Source: Caenimonas soli
GTDB lineage: Bacteria > Pseudomonadota > Gammaproteobacteria > Burkholderiales > Burkholderiaceae_C
DNA: 64,000 bases
Direction of reading: 5' to 3'
Assembly (NCBI RefSeq): GCF_013155545.1
Contig: NZ_JABJVV010000001.1
Coordinates: 310,001 to 374,000, forward strand
Below the pieces are notes generated by a model, which saw only the letters and a program-made list of their open reading frames with translations, made no database searches and was not told the DNA's origin. Of the stretch, positions 35,550 through 46,849 are shown piece after piece; the stretch's first letter is position 1; every line of letters begins with the position of its first letter. The translations under genes were made by a program, and so were the position numbers.

Positions 35550-36173
35550 ATGACCTTGTCAACTTACCTCCTCTACGTCGCCGCCGTGGCCCTGTTGATC
35601 GTCACGCCGGGCCCGACCATGCTGATGTGCATGACCAACTCCATCAACCACGGCCCGCGCCGGGCCATGACTTCCGTCTCCGGGGCGGTGACCGCCGTGC
35701 TGTGCGTGATGGTCCTGTCCGCGATGGGGTTGGGCGCCCTGCTCGCCACATCGGAAACCGCTTTCATGGTGGCCAAAGTGGCCGGCGCCGCCTACCTGAT
35801 CTGGCTGGGCATCAAGACCTTTCGCAGTGATGCCGTGCTGCCAGTAAATGGCGAAGCCACCGCTGCGCCCCGCCGCTCGTTCTATCTGCAAGGCCTGCTG
35901 GTGGGGGCCAGCAACCCCAAGGCGGTGCTGTTCTTCGCGGCCTTCTTCCCGCAGTTTCTCAACCCGGCCGAAGCCATCGCGCCGCAGTTCGCGATCCTTG
36001 CCTTGACCTTCATGGCTTTCGAATTCGCGGTGCTGACGCTGTGCGCGCTCGGCGTGGCGCGCCTGATGCCGCTGTTGCGCTCAAGCGGTCCCGTTCGCTG
36101 GATCAACCGCATCTGCGGGGGCCTGTTCACCCTGATGGGTGGCCTGCTGCTGCTCACGCGGCGCAGCGCCTGA
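35550..36173 (+). CDS. LysE/RhtB family translocator
   Basis: A 207-residue inner-membrane exporter with about six membrane segments. It begins TYLLYVAAVALLIVTPGPTMLMCMTNSINHGPRRAMTSVSGAVTA, the diagnostic start of RhtB/LysE proteins with the PGP motif. The block GLLVGASNPKAVLFFAAFFPQFL is also typical. Such proteins export amino acids or related small molecules. It is interposed between the receptor and permease genes of the importer; co-transcription is likely, a shared function is not shown. Confidence 0.9.
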   Translation: MTLSTYLLYVAAVALLIVTPGPTMLMCMTNSINHGPRRAMTSVSGAVTAVLCVMVLSAMGLGALLATSETAFMVAKVAGAAYLIWLGIKTFRSDAVLPVNGEATAAPRRSFYLQGLLVGASNPKAVLFFAAFFPQFLNPAEAIAPQFAILALTFMAFEFAVLTLCALGVARLMPLLRSSGPVRWINRICGGLFTLMGGLLLLTRRSA

Positions 36174-36183
36174 TCGCGACGAC

Positions 36184-37047
36184 ATGGATTTCGCGAACTT
36201 CCTGATCCAGCTTTTGAACAGCGTGCAGTACGGACTGCTGCTGTTCATGTTGGCGGCGGGCCTGACGCTGATCTTCGGCATCATGGGTGTGGTCAATCTC
36301 GCCCATGGCAGCTTCTACATGCTGGGCGCCTACCTCGCCTGGTCGATTTCCAGCATGACCGGCAGCTTCACGGTCGCGATCATCGGCGGGGCCGTGCTGT
36401 CGGTGCTGTTCGGCCTGGTGCTGGAGCGCCTGCTGTTTCGCCATTTCTACCAGCGCGATCATCTGGATCAGGTGCTGCTGACCTTCGGGCTCATCTACAT
36501 CTTCGAGGAAATGCGCTCGATCCTGTGGGGCGACGATGTGCACGGAGTGAAGATACCCGAGCTGTTGTCGGCGTCGGTTCCCCTCACCGACAACCTCTCC
36601 TACCCGGTGTACCGGCTGTTCATGTCGGGCGTTTGCGTGGCGCTGGCGATCGGCCTCTATCTCTTGATCTCCAAGACGCGCCTGGGCATGAAGATCCGCG
36701 CGGGTGCGTTCAACCGCGACATGACCGAGGCGCTGGGCGTCAACATCAAGTTCATCCACGCCATCGTCTTTGCCATCGGCGTTGCCCTGGCAACCGTGGC
36801 GGGCATGATCGCCTCGCCGATTTCCAGCGTCTATCCCAATATGGGCTCGCAGGTCCTCATCATGTGCTTCGTGGTGGTGGTCATCGGCGGCATCGGTTCC
36901 GTGCGCGGCGCGCTGATCTCCGCCCTGCTCGTCGGCCTGGTCGATACCTTCGGCAAGGTGCTGCTGCCGCAGGTGGCGGGAATGCTGGTGTACATGCTGA
37001 TGGCCGCCGTTCTGCTGTGGAAGCCCGAAGGGCTGTTCAAGCAATGA
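36184..37047 (+). CDS. livH: branched-chain-type ABC transporter permease (LivH-like)
   Basis: A 287-residue inner-membrane permease of the LivH family with about eight membrane segments. Typical blocks are LLNSVQYGLLLFMLAAGLTLIFGIMGVVNLAHGSFYMLGAY near the N-terminus and VVVIGGIGSVRGALISALLVGLVDTFG near the C-terminus. The ATG at 36184 gives the normal LivH start. It overlaps livM by 4 bases. With livM, livG, livF and the upstream receptor it forms a complete importer, probably for benzoate or a similar aromatic acid given the box genes. Confidence 0.92.
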   Translation: MDFANFLIQLLNSVQYGLLLFMLAAGLTLIFGIMGVVNLAHGSFYMLGAYLAWSISSMTGSFTVAIIGGAVLSVLFGLVLERLLFRHFYQRDHLDQVLLTFGLIYIFEEMRSILWGDDVHGVKIPELLSASVPLTDNLSYPVYRLFMSGVCVALAIGLYLLISKTRLGMKIRAGAFNRDMTEALGVNIKFIHAIVFAIGVALATVAGMIASPISSVYPNMGSQVLIMCFVVVVIGGIGSVRGALISALLVGLVDTFGKVLLPQVAGMLVYMLMAAVLLWKPEGLFKQ

Positions 37048-38042
37048 GCACTACAAGGGCCAATCTCGAAACCTTACCGCGCAGCCTGCAGCTGCTGCTC
37101 GTGCTGGGCTTCCTCGCGCTTGCGCTGTTCCCCGCCGTCGGCACCGAGTTCTACGCACAGATGGTCGCGCGCATGATGATCCTGGCGATCTTTGCCATGA
37201 GCCTGGACCTGCTGCTGGGCGTCACGGGCCTGGTCTCCCTGGGCCATGCGGCGTTCTTCGGATTGGCAGGCTACGCGCTGGCCTTCCTCACGCCGGCGGG
37301 CGAGCCGGTCAGCCTGTGGTGGACCTTGCCCGCAGCCGTTGCGGCTTCGGGCCTGGCGGCGCTGGTGATCGGCTTCTTCGTGGTCCGCACCCACGGCATC
37401 TACTTCATCATGGTCACCATGGCGTTCGCCCAGATGGTGTTCTTCCTGTTCTTCGACAACAAGGTGCTGGGCGGCTCGGACGGCATCTACGTCAACTTCA
37501 AGCCGGATGCGAAGCTCTTCGATTTGGACAACAAGCTCGTTTTCTACTATTTCACGCTGGCCTTGCTGCTGTTGGTTTATGGCTTCCTGCGCCGCCTGTT
37601 GTGGAGCCCGTTCGGCCGGGTGCTGGCGGGCATCCGCGTCAATGAGCACCGCATGCGGGCCATGGGTTACGGCACCTTCGGCTACAAGCTCGCAGCCTTC
37701 ACCCTGGCCGGTGCGCTGGCCGGGCTGGCGGGCTACCTGTGGGGCGCGCAGACCGGCTACGTCAACCCGGAGCTGATGGGCTTTCACATGAGCGCGCACG
37801 CGATCATGATGGTGATCCTGGGCGGCATGGGCAACTTCGCCGGCGCCATCGTCGGCGCCTTCGCGTTCGAATACCTGCTGCACTCGTTCAAGGATCTTCC
37901 CACCCTGGGCCGCTTCCACCTGGGCAAGCACTGGCAGCTGTGGATGGGCCTGTTCATCGTACTGGTCGTCGTCGTGGCGCCGCGCGGGCTGCTGGGCCTG
38001 TTCGAGCGGGTGTCACGCCGCAAGGAGAACGCCGGTGACTAG
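37044..38042 (+). CDS. livM: branched-chain-type ABC transporter permease (LivM-like)
   Basis: Second permease subunit, 332 residues, with about ten membrane segments. Typical blocks are LAIFAMSLDLLLGVTGLVSLGHAAFFGLAGYA, YFIMVTMAFAQMVFFLFFDN and MMVILGGMGNFAGAIVGAFAFEYL. The start ATG overlaps the livH stop; a longer open frame upstream is out of keeping with the family and lies over livH. The C-terminus overlaps livG by 8 bases. Pairs with LivH to form the membrane channel. Confidence 0.93.
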   Translation: MSTTRANLETLPRSLQLLLVLGFLALALFPAVGTEFYAQMVARMMILAIFAMSLDLLLGVTGLVSLGHAAFFGLAGYALAFLTPAGEPVSLWWTLPAAVAASGLAALVIGFFVVRTHGIYFIMVTMAFAQMVFFLFFDNKVLGGSDGIYVNFKPDAKLFDLDNKLVFYYFTLALLLLVYGFLRRLLWSPFGRVLAGIRVNEHRMRAMGYGTFGYKLAAFTLAGALAGLAGYLWGAQTGYVNPELMGFHMSAHAIMMVILGGMGNFAGAIVGAFAFEYLLHSFKDLPTLGRFHLGKHWQLWMGLFIVLVVVVAPRGLLGLFERVSRRKENAGD

Positions 38043-38787
38043 CGCCCTCCTCTCGGCGAAGAACCTCACCAAGCGTTTCGGTGGCCTTGCAGCCGTCAAC
38101 GAAGTCTCGGTGGACCTGTGGCAAGGCCGCATCCATGCCGTGATCGGGCCCAACGGCGCCGGCAAGTCCACCCTGACCAACCTGTTGTCGGGCGACCTGG
38201 AGCCCACCTCGGGCCAGGTGCTCCTGGGTGAACAAGACGTCACCGGATGGACACCGGAAAAGTTTTCCCGCGCCGGCCTCGGACGCAGCTACCAGAAGAC
38301 CAACATCTTCCAGCCCTTCACCGTGTGGGAGAACGTACGCCTTGCCGCGCAATCGCGCACCCCCAACGCCGCGCGCTGGCTCAGCTCCGCCGCCGGCTTC
38401 GGGGCGAACAACGAACGGGCCGGCCGAGCGCTGGAGATGGCCGGTCTTGCGCAGCGCCGCAACGCCATCGCCGGAACCATCAGCCACGGCGAGCAACGCC
38501 AGCTCGAGATCGCGATGACGCTGGCAACCGGCCCGCGCGTCCTCCTGCTGGACGAACCGCTGGCCGGCATGGGCACAGCCGAGGCCGAGCGGATGGTGCA
38601 GTTGCTGCTCAAGCTCAAGGAAGCGCACGCCATCATGCTGGTCGAGCACGACATGGATGCCGTGTTCGCCCTGGCTGACCAGCTCACGGTGATGGTCAAC
38701 GGCCAAGTGATCGCCAGCGGCACCCCGGCCCAGGTGCGGGCCGACCCAACGGTCCAGTCTGCCTACCTGGGCGAGGAGGAGCATTAG
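38035..38787 (+). CDS. livG: ABC transporter ATP-binding protein (LivG-like)
   Basis: A 250-residue ATPase subunit. Walker A is GPNGAGKST (about residues 39-47), the signature is ISHGEQRQLEIAM (a SHGEQ variant usual in LivG proteins), Walker B is VLLLDEPLAGM, and the switch His is in MLVEHDMDAVF. GTG start at 38035 within the end of livM. Normal length for LivG. It works as a heterodimer with the next gene product. Confidence 0.94.
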   Translation: MTSALLSAKNLTKRFGGLAAVNEVSVDLWQGRIHAVIGPNGAGKSTLTNLLSGDLEPTSGQVLLGEQDVTGWTPEKFSRAGLGRSYQKTNIFQPFTVWENVRLAAQSRTPNAARWLSSAAGFGANNERAGRALEMAGLAQRRNAIAGTISHGEQRQLEIAMTLATGPRVLLLDEPLAGMGTAEAERMVQLLLKLKEAHAIMLVEHDMDAVFALADQLTVMVNGQVIASGTPAQVRADPTVQSAYLGEEEH

Positions 38788-39501
38788 ATGGCCGACCTGC
38801 TGATCGATGCGCGCGGCCTGCACACCTACTACGGCGCCAGCCACATCCTTCGCGGAATCGACTTTTCCGTGGGGCGTGGCGAAACCCTAGGGCTCATGGG
38901 CCGCAACGGCATGGGCAAGAGCACGCTCCTCAAGACGCTGATGGGCCTGGTCAAGCCGCGCGATGGCAGCGTCACCATCATGGGCCGGGAGATGGCTGGC
39001 CGCCCGCCCTATGAGATTGCGCAATTGGGCATCGCCTACGTGCCCGAGGGCCGCGGCATTTTCGGCAACCTCAGCGTTGTCGAGAACCTGAAGATGGCGG
39101 CGCGCCCGGGCTCGCGGGGGCAACGCGACTGGACCTACGAACGCGTGCTGGAGACCTTTCCACGCCTGCAAGAACGCCTGGGCCACGGCGGGCAGCAACT
39201 CTCCGGCGGCGAGCAACAGATGCTGACCATAGGCCGGGCATTGATGACCAATCCCGACGTGCTCATCCTCGATGAGGCCACCGAAGGGCTGGCGCCGTTG
39301 ATCGCGCGGGAAATATGGCGCATCTGCGCCCTGATCCGCGAGAGCGGCATCTCCAGCGTGATCGTCGACAAGAACTGGAAGCACGTCACCCAGATCACGG
39401 ATCGCAACGTCATCCTGGTCAAGGGCGAGGTGGTTTTTGCCGGCACTTCCGATGAGCTGCGGGCCAGTCCGCAGTTGCTGGACCAGTACCTGGGCGTCTA
39501 A
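38788..39501 (+). CDS. livF: ABC transporter ATP-binding protein (LivF-like)
   Basis: A 237-residue ATPase subunit with Walker A GRNGMGKST, signature LSGGEQQMLTIGRAL and Walker B VLILDEATEGLAP. The second block AYVPEGRGIFGNLSVVENL is diagnostic for LivF. It starts directly after the livG stop. Where classical LivF has EHN-type switch residues, this one has VDKNWKHV, which is common in this subfamily. Last gene of the rightward benzoate-region operon. Confidence 0.93.
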   Translation: MADLLIDARGLHTYYGASHILRGIDFSVGRGETLGLMGRNGMGKSTLLKTLMGLVKPRDGSVTIMGREMAGRPPYEIAQLGIAYVPEGRGIFGNLSVVENLKMAARPGSRGQRDWTYERVLETFPRLQERLGHGGQQLSGGEQQMLTIGRALMTNPDVLILDEATEGLAPLIAREIWRICALIRESGISSVIVDKNWKHVTQITDRNVILVKGEVVFAGTSDELRASPQLLDQYLGV

Positions 39502-39522
39502 GGCTGAGCTAGGGACCGTCAT

Positions 39523-39583
39523 GTAGCGCCGGGACTACGCGGCCGTCGGTGCAGGGTCGCGTCGGACGTAGGTTTGGGACTAC
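39523..39583. promoter_or_regulatory. pair of GTAG-N8-CTAC dyads upstream of glgB
   Basis: Two copies of GTAG-N8-CTAC, at 39523-39538 and 39568-39583, each ending in GGGACTACGC and spaced exactly 45 bp. They lie in the 153-bp gap before the glycogen operon and could be operator half-pairs. No regulator is known for them here. Confidence 0.4.
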
Positions 39584-39600
39584 GCAGCTTTGACTGCGTA
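39581..39600. other. perfect hairpin in the livF-glgB gap
   Basis: TACGCAG and CTGCGTA enclose CTTTGA. No T-run follows, so it is more likely a leader structure or part of an operator than a terminator. It overlaps the second GTAG dyad. Confidence 0.4.
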
Positions 39601-39654
39601 TCCTGCAACGAGCTGATACACAGCGACACACAATTCGTCGCTAGGTCCAGCAGC

Positions 39655-41575
39655 ATGACGCCCAACTCATCCATAGCGGCCACTACATCCGGCAACTCCG
39701 CGTCGGCAGGCTCAGCCGCACACCACTACCGCCAGTTCGAAGCGATGGGAGCGCAGCTGCATCCCGCGGGCGCGAGCTTCACCGTGTGGGCGCCGAACGC
39801 GCATGCGGTCGGGGTGGTGGGATCCTTCAACGGCTGGCACTTTCATGCCCTCAACCGCATGGAGGACGGCAGCGGCCGTTGGTCCGGCGTCATCGAAGGC
39901 CCCCGTCCGGGCGACCATTACAAGTACCGCATCAAGGACGCGCACGGCGAATGGGTGGACAAGGCCGACCCGTACGCCTTCCGCTGCGAGCATCCACCCG
40001 GGACAGCTTCGCAACTCTGGGAACTCAGCCATAGCTGGGGTGACCGCGAGTGGATGGCCCAGCGGGGCCAGCGGCAATCGCACCACGCACCCATCTCGAT
40101 TTACGAAGTGCACCTCGGATCCTGGCAACGCGAGGAGGACGGTCGTTTCCTGAATTACCGTGACATCGGGATGCGCTTGGCCGCGCATTGCGAAGCCCTG
40201 GGTTTCACCCATGTCGAGCTGCTGCCTGTCGCCGAGCACCCGTTCTACGGTTCCTGGGGCTACCAGACCACGGGCTATTTCGCGCCCAGCGCCCGCTACG
40301 GAACACCCCAGGACCTGATGGTGCTGGTGGACACGCTGCATCAGCACGGCGTCGGCGTCATCCTCGACTGGGTCGGCTCCCATTTCCCTTCCGACGCGCA
40401 CGCGCTGGCCCGCTTCGACGGAACCGAGCTCTACGAGCACGCCGACCCGCGCCTGGGTTTCCATCCGCAATGGAACAGCCTCATCTTCAACTACAGCCGC
40501 TACGAGGTGCGCGACTTCCTCATCAGCAACGCGATTTTCTGGTTGGAGAAGTACCACTTCGACGGCATGCGGGTCGATGCCGTGGCTTCCATGCTCTATC
40601 TGGATTTCGCGCGCGAGCCGGGCGAGTGGCTGCCCAACGCCCATGGCGGAAACCAGAACCTGGAGGCCGTGCGTTTCCTGCAAGACCTCAACAGCGTCGT
40701 GTACGCCCAGTTCCCCGATGTGCACATGATCGCCGAGGAATCCACCGCCTGGCCCGGCGTGTCGCGCCCGGTGCACAGCGGCGGCCTGGGCTTCGGCATG
40801 AAATGGAACATGGGATGGATGAACGACACGCTGCGCTACAAGTCGCGGCCGCATTTCTTTCGCCGCTGGCATGGCGACGACATCCGCTTTTCGGCGGTGT
40901 ATGCCTTCCACGAGAATTTCGTGCTGCCGCTGTCGCACGACGAAGTGGTGTACGGCAAGGGCAGCCTGCTCGAAAAGCAGCCGGGCGACGAGTGGCAGCG
41001 CTTCGCCGGCCTGCGCGCTCTCTACGGCCTGATGTGGACTCATCCCGGCAAGAAGCTGCTGTTCATGGGCGGCGAATTCGCGCAACCCCAGGAATGGCAC
41101 CACGACCGCACCCTGGACTGGCACCTGTGGGCCAAGCCCCTTCATTCAGGCGTGGCGCGCTGGGTGGCGGACCTCAACAGCGCCTATCGCCGCGTGCCGG
41201 CTCTGCACGTGCACGACTTCGAGAGCCAGGGCTTCCATTGGCTGCCCCTCGAAACGGATGAGCCCACCATCCTGGCCTTCGTGCGGCGCGCCGGTCCCGG
41301 CGACGCCTTGGCGATCGCCTTGTGCAACCTCACACCGGAACCGCGCTATGGCCTGCGCCTGGGCGTCCCTCACGCCGGCACCTGGCACGAACTGCTCAAT
41401 AGCGACGCCGCGTTCTATGGCGGCAGCGGCCTGGGAAACCTCGGCCGTGCCGAAGCGGTGGACGCTCCTCTCGGCGGCCAGCCGGCCACCCTGGCACTGA
41501 CCTTGCCCCCGCTGGCCATGCTTCTTCTGACCGACCATCCCTTCGACCTCTCCCCCTCCTCATCCGGAGCACAAC

Positions 41576-41592
<17 letters not shown>
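39655..41592 (+). CDS. glgB: 1,4-alpha-glucan branching enzyme
   Basis: Introduces alpha-1,6 branches into glycogen. This is a 645-residue GH13 enzyme. It begins with a short low-complexity tail and one CBM48 domain ([20 protein letters not shown]), lacking the extra N-terminal domain of the E. coli type, so it is the short form. Catalytic residues are Asp308 (DGMRVDAV), Glu361 (IAEESTAWP) and Asp429 ([10 protein letters not shown]). The ATG at 39655 is chosen by protein content; its ribosome site is weak. The 3' end overlaps glgC by 17 bases. Confidence 0.93.
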
Positions 41593-42864
<1,272 letters not shown>

Positions 42865-42868
<4 letters not shown>

Positions 42869-45048
42869 CGGCGAAGGCCGTCGCCAGAACGTCCACCTCC
42901 CGCCGCAAGGCCCCGACCGATCCAGCGGTGCCGCGGCACTGCGACCCGGGCCGGACATGGCCGCTGGGTGCCAGTCTGGAAGCGGGAGGTGTCAACTTCG
43001 CGGTTTACTCCAGCGTGGCCGAGAAGGTGGAACTGTGCCTTTTCGATGGCACCGGCACTCGCGAAGTCCGGCGGCTGAAATTGTTTCTCAGCCGCAGCGA
43101 CGCTATCTGGCACGGTTTCGTGCCGGGCTTGCAAGCCGGAGCGCGTTACGGATTGCGCGTCTACGGCCCCTATGACCCGCCATCGGGGCTGCGCTGCAAT
43201 CCCCACAAGCTGCTGCTCGATCCCTACGCCCGCGCCATCGACCGCCCGCTGCGGGGAGCGGCCTGGCAGTACGCGTACAAGCTGGGCGGCCCCGAGCGCG
43301 ACATGAGGATGGACACGGCCGACAATGCCGCCGGTGCGGCGAAGTGCCTGGTGGTGGACCCGGCCTTCGATTGGGAGGGCGATAAAGCGCCGTTGATCCC
43401 GTTCGAGGACAGCGTGTTCTACGAGGCCCATGTGCGCGGTTTCACCCAGCAGATGGACGAGGTGCTGCGCGGGACCTTCGCCGGACTGGCCTCACCACCG
43501 GCCATCGCCTACCTGCAGCGATTGGGCGTCACCGCCGTCGAGCTGCTGCCCGTGCAGGCGTTCAACGACGAACGGCGGCTGGTCGACCTGGGGCTGGCCA
43601 ACTACTGGGGCTACAACACGATCGGCTTTTTTGCCCCCGAGCCTCGCTACTGCGCCGCGGGCGACTTCAATGATTTCCGCCGGATGGTCAAGGCGCTGCA
43701 CGCCGCGGGCATCGAAGTCATCCTCGACGTGGCTTACAACCACACCTGCGAGGGCAACCATCTGGGCCCGACGCTCTGCTTCAAGGGCATCGACAATCCC
43801 GCCTACTACCGTCTGGCGGAGAACAAGCGGCATTGCGTCGACTTCACCGGGACGGGCAACACGATGGATTCCACCCATCCGGCCACCTTGCGGCTCATCA
43901 TGGACAGCCTGCGTTACTGGGTCGAGGAGATGCACGTGGACGGCTTCCGCTTCGACCTGGCGCCGGCCATCAGCCGCAACGCGGCGGGCGGCTTCGAGCA
44001 GCGTTCGCCTTTCTTGAGCGCGGTGGCGCAGGACCCGGTACTGCGCCGCGTGAAGCTGATCGCCGAGCCCTGGGACATAGGCGACGGCGGCTATCAGGTC
44101 GGCGGCTTTCCGCGCGGCTGGTCCGAATGGAACGGCCGCTACCGCGACACGGTGCGCGACTTCTGGCGCGGCACCGACGGCACCCTGCCCGAATTCGTGG
44201 CCCGTCTCTGCGGCTCGGCGGATATCTATGGGCCCAGCCAGCGCCGTCCCGCGGCCAGCGTCAACATGGTCACCGTGCACGATGGCTTCACGCTGCACGA
44301 CCTGGTGAGCTACAACGACAAGCACAACGAGGCCAACGCCGAGGAGAACCGCGACGGCGAGAACCACAACCGCAGCTGGAACTGCGGTGCGGAAGGGCCG
44401 ACCGACGACCCCGAGATCCTGGCCTTGCGGGAGCGCCAGAAGCGCAACTTCCTCACCACCTTGTTCGTTTCGCGCGGCGTGCCCCTGCTGCTGGGCGGCG
44501 ACGAGCTGAGCCGCACCCAGGGCGGCAACAACAACGCCTATTGCCAGGACAACCCCGTCAGCTGGCTCGATTGGAGTGACGAAGGTCGCGACGATGCCCT
44601 GATCGACTTCGTCGGCGCGTTGATCCGGCTGCGCCGCGAGCTGCCCGTGCTGCGCTTGAACGACTGGTTCAGCGGCGCCGAAGATCCTCAAGGTCGGCGC
44701 GATATCGCCTGGTACAGCGTCTGGGGATTGCCGATGACGCAAGAGGAATGGGATAACCCGGCCGTGCGTTGCGTGGTGGCGCTGCTCGACGGCAAGTTCG
44801 CCGGAGTTGGCGGCGGCACCAGCGTGCTGCTGCTGTTCAATGCGTCTGCTGAGGCCGTCTCTTTCACGTTGCCCGACGCCCAGGCGGCGCCCGGGGAATG
44901 GACCTTGCGGATAGACACCGGGCAGGGCCATTTCACCGCGGACACCGGTCAGCGTGCGGCGCCGGCTACGCAGTTCGAATTGCAAGCGAATGCCATGGCG
45001 CTTCTGACCCAACCGTGCCAGGATGCGACAGATGCGTTGCCGTCATGA
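42865..45048 (+). CDS. glgX: glycogen debranching enzyme (isoamylase-type)
   Basis: Hydrolyses alpha-1,6 branches of limit dextrins, releasing maltooligosaccharides that feed TreY/TreZ and MalQ. A 727-residue GH13 enzyme with an N-terminal CBM48 ([30 protein letters not shown]) and catalytic Asp364 (GFRFDLA), Glu401 (LIAEPWD) and Asp473 ([20 protein letters not shown]). The block [16 protein letters not shown] is typical for GlgX/TreX. It overlaps glgC by 4 bases and the treZ start by up to 26 bases. Confidence 0.95.
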
Positions 45049-46849
45049 CATGCCCTTCGGTGCCTCGCTGCAGGGCGGCGGGGCGCCCTTCCGGCTCTGG
45101 GCGCCCGCCGCCCGGCAGGCTGAGCTCGCCCTGTATGCCGGCGCGACCGCCCCGCCCCGCTTCCTTCCCGCGTCTTGCGACGCGCAGGGATGGTGGGAAT
45201 GCAGCGTTCCCGACGCCGGCGCGGGCACTCTCTACCAATGGCGGATCAATGGCGACCTGCTGGTGCCCGATCCCGCCTCGCGCCAGAATCCGCACGGCGT
45301 GCATCAGCCCAGCTGCGTGGTCGATCCCTTGCAGTTCGAGTGGGACGCCGGCTGGACGGGCCGGCCCTGGCCCGAGGTGGTGCTCTACGAAATGCATGTC
45401 GGAGCGTTCACGCCCGAGGGCACTTTCGCCGCGGCAGCTCAGCGGCTGGAGGCACTCGCCAGCCTGGGCATCACGGCCATCGAGTTGATGCCCGTGGCCG
45501 ATTTTCCCGGCCGCTTCGGCTGGGGCTATGACGGCGTGTTGCCGTTTGCGCCGCACTCCGCCTACGGTACGCCCGATGAATTCAAGCACTTCATTCAACA
45601 GGCGCACCGGTTGGGGCTGATGGTGTTCCTGGACGTCGTCTACAACCACTTCGGGCCCGACGGCAACTACCTGGGCCACTACGCGCCGCAGTTCTTTTCG
45701 CAGACGCATGGCAGTCCGTGGGGGGCTGCCATCAACTTCGACGGCCCGGGCAGCCGCGACGTGCGCGATTTCTTCATCCACAACGCGCTGTACTGGGTGC
45801 TCGAATACCGCATCGATGGCCTGCGGCTGGACGCGGTTCACGCCATCGCCGACAGCAGCCAGCCCGACATCGTCGAGGAAATCTCCGCGGCGGTACGCAG
45901 TGCCACGCCCGGCCGCCACGTCCACCTGGTGCTGGAAAACGAAGACAACGGCTACCACCGGCTCGCCGCCACACCGCAGCCGGGCCGCTATGACGCGCAA
46001 TGGAACGACGACTTCCATCACGCCTTGCACGTGACGCTGACCGGCGAGACCCAGCGCTACTACCATGACTACGGGCGCGAGCCGATGAATCTTCTGGCGC
46101 GTTGCTTCACCCACGGCATGCTGTTCGAACCGTCGGCGCGGCAGCCCGGCGGCGCCCGCAAGGAATGCCGTGAAGCGCCGCCGCAGCCGCTGGGCGCCTT
46201 GGTGAACTACGCCAACAACCACGACCAGACCGGCAACCGCCCTTTCGGCGAGCGCCTGGGCCAGCTGGCGCCGCCGGGCGCGCGCCAGCTCTCCACCCTG
46301 CTGGCCCTGCTGACACCCGCCATACCCATGCTGTTCTTCGGCGAAGAGTTCGGGGCGAGCATGCCGTTCCTTTACTTCGCCGATTGGCAAGACGAGCTTC
46401 GCGAAGCGGTGCGCGAAGGACGCAAGCGCGAATTCGGCCATGCCGGCGGTGACCTGCCCGATCCTTGCGATGCGCGAACCTTCGAGGCCAGCCGGCCTGA
46501 CATGGGCCACCAGGAAACCGCGGATGGCCAGCGCTGGCTGGCGCTCATCCAGGATGCGCTGGCGGTGCGCAAGGCGCACTTCTCGCCGGGCCACCACCTG
46601 CTCGTGACGGGACAGCACACGGCCCAGCGGATAGCCGAGACAGGCATCCGGGTGTGCTGGCGTTATGGCGACGGGCAGGCCATCCTGCTGGAGCTGAACC
46701 TGGGTCCGCAGCCGCTGAAGCATGCTGACGACGGTATCGAGCTGGCGGATCGGCAGGAGCTGTTTCGCCACGCCTGGCCGGACGGAACGGCAGAAGACAT
46801 CTGGCCTCCCTGGGCCGCGCGCTGGACGCGCGGCCGCTATGCGACATGA
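45032..46849 (+). CDS. treZ: malto-oligosyltrehalose trehalohydrolase
   Basis: Cleaves trehalose from maltooligosyltrehalose made by TreY. A GH13 enzyme of about 605 residues with an N-terminal CBM48 (FGASLQGGGAPFRLWAPAARQAELALY). The catalytic segment GLRLDAVHAI contains Asp267, and VLENEDN contains the probable acid Glu302. MHVGAFTPEGTFAAAAQRL and DVVYNHFGPDGNYL are diagnostic of TreZ. Start choice is uncertain between 45023, 45032 and 45050; 45032 has AGGA 8 bases upstream. It overlaps glgX upstream and the MalQ-TreY gene by 4 bases downstream. Confidence 0.94.
   Translation: MRCRHDMPFGASLQGGGAPFRLWAPAARQAELALYAGATAPPRFLPASCDAQGWWECSVPDAGAGTLYQWRINGDLLVPDPASRQNPHGVHQPSCVVDPLQFEWDAGWTGRPWPEVVLYEMHVGAFTPEGTFAAAAQRLEALASLGITAIELMPVADFPGRFGWGYDGVLPFAPHSAYGTPDEFKHFIQQAHRLGLMVFLDVVYNHFGPDGNYLGHYAPQFFSQTHGSPWGAAINFDGPGSRDVRDFFIHNALYWVLEYRIDGLRLDAVHAIADSSQPDIVEEISAAVRSATPGRHVHLVLENEDNGYHRLAATPQPGRYDAQWNDDFHHALHVTLTGETQRYYHDYGREPMNLLARCFTHGMLFEPSARQPGGARKECREAPPQPLGALVNYANNHDQTGNRPFGERLGQLAPPGARQLSTLLALLTPAIPMLFFGEEFGASMPFLYFADWQDELREAVREGRKREFGHAGGDLPDPCDARTFEASRPDMGHQETADGQRWLALIQDALAVRKAHFSPGHHLLVTGQHTAQRIAETGIRVCWRYGDGQAILLELNLGPQPLKHADDGIELADRQELFRHAWPDGTAEDIWPPWAARWTRGRYAT

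Noticed and set aside
39581..39600. Hairpin after livF considered as a rho-independent terminator
   Set aside because: No T-run follows the stem, and it lies 80 bases after the livF stop, close to glgB.
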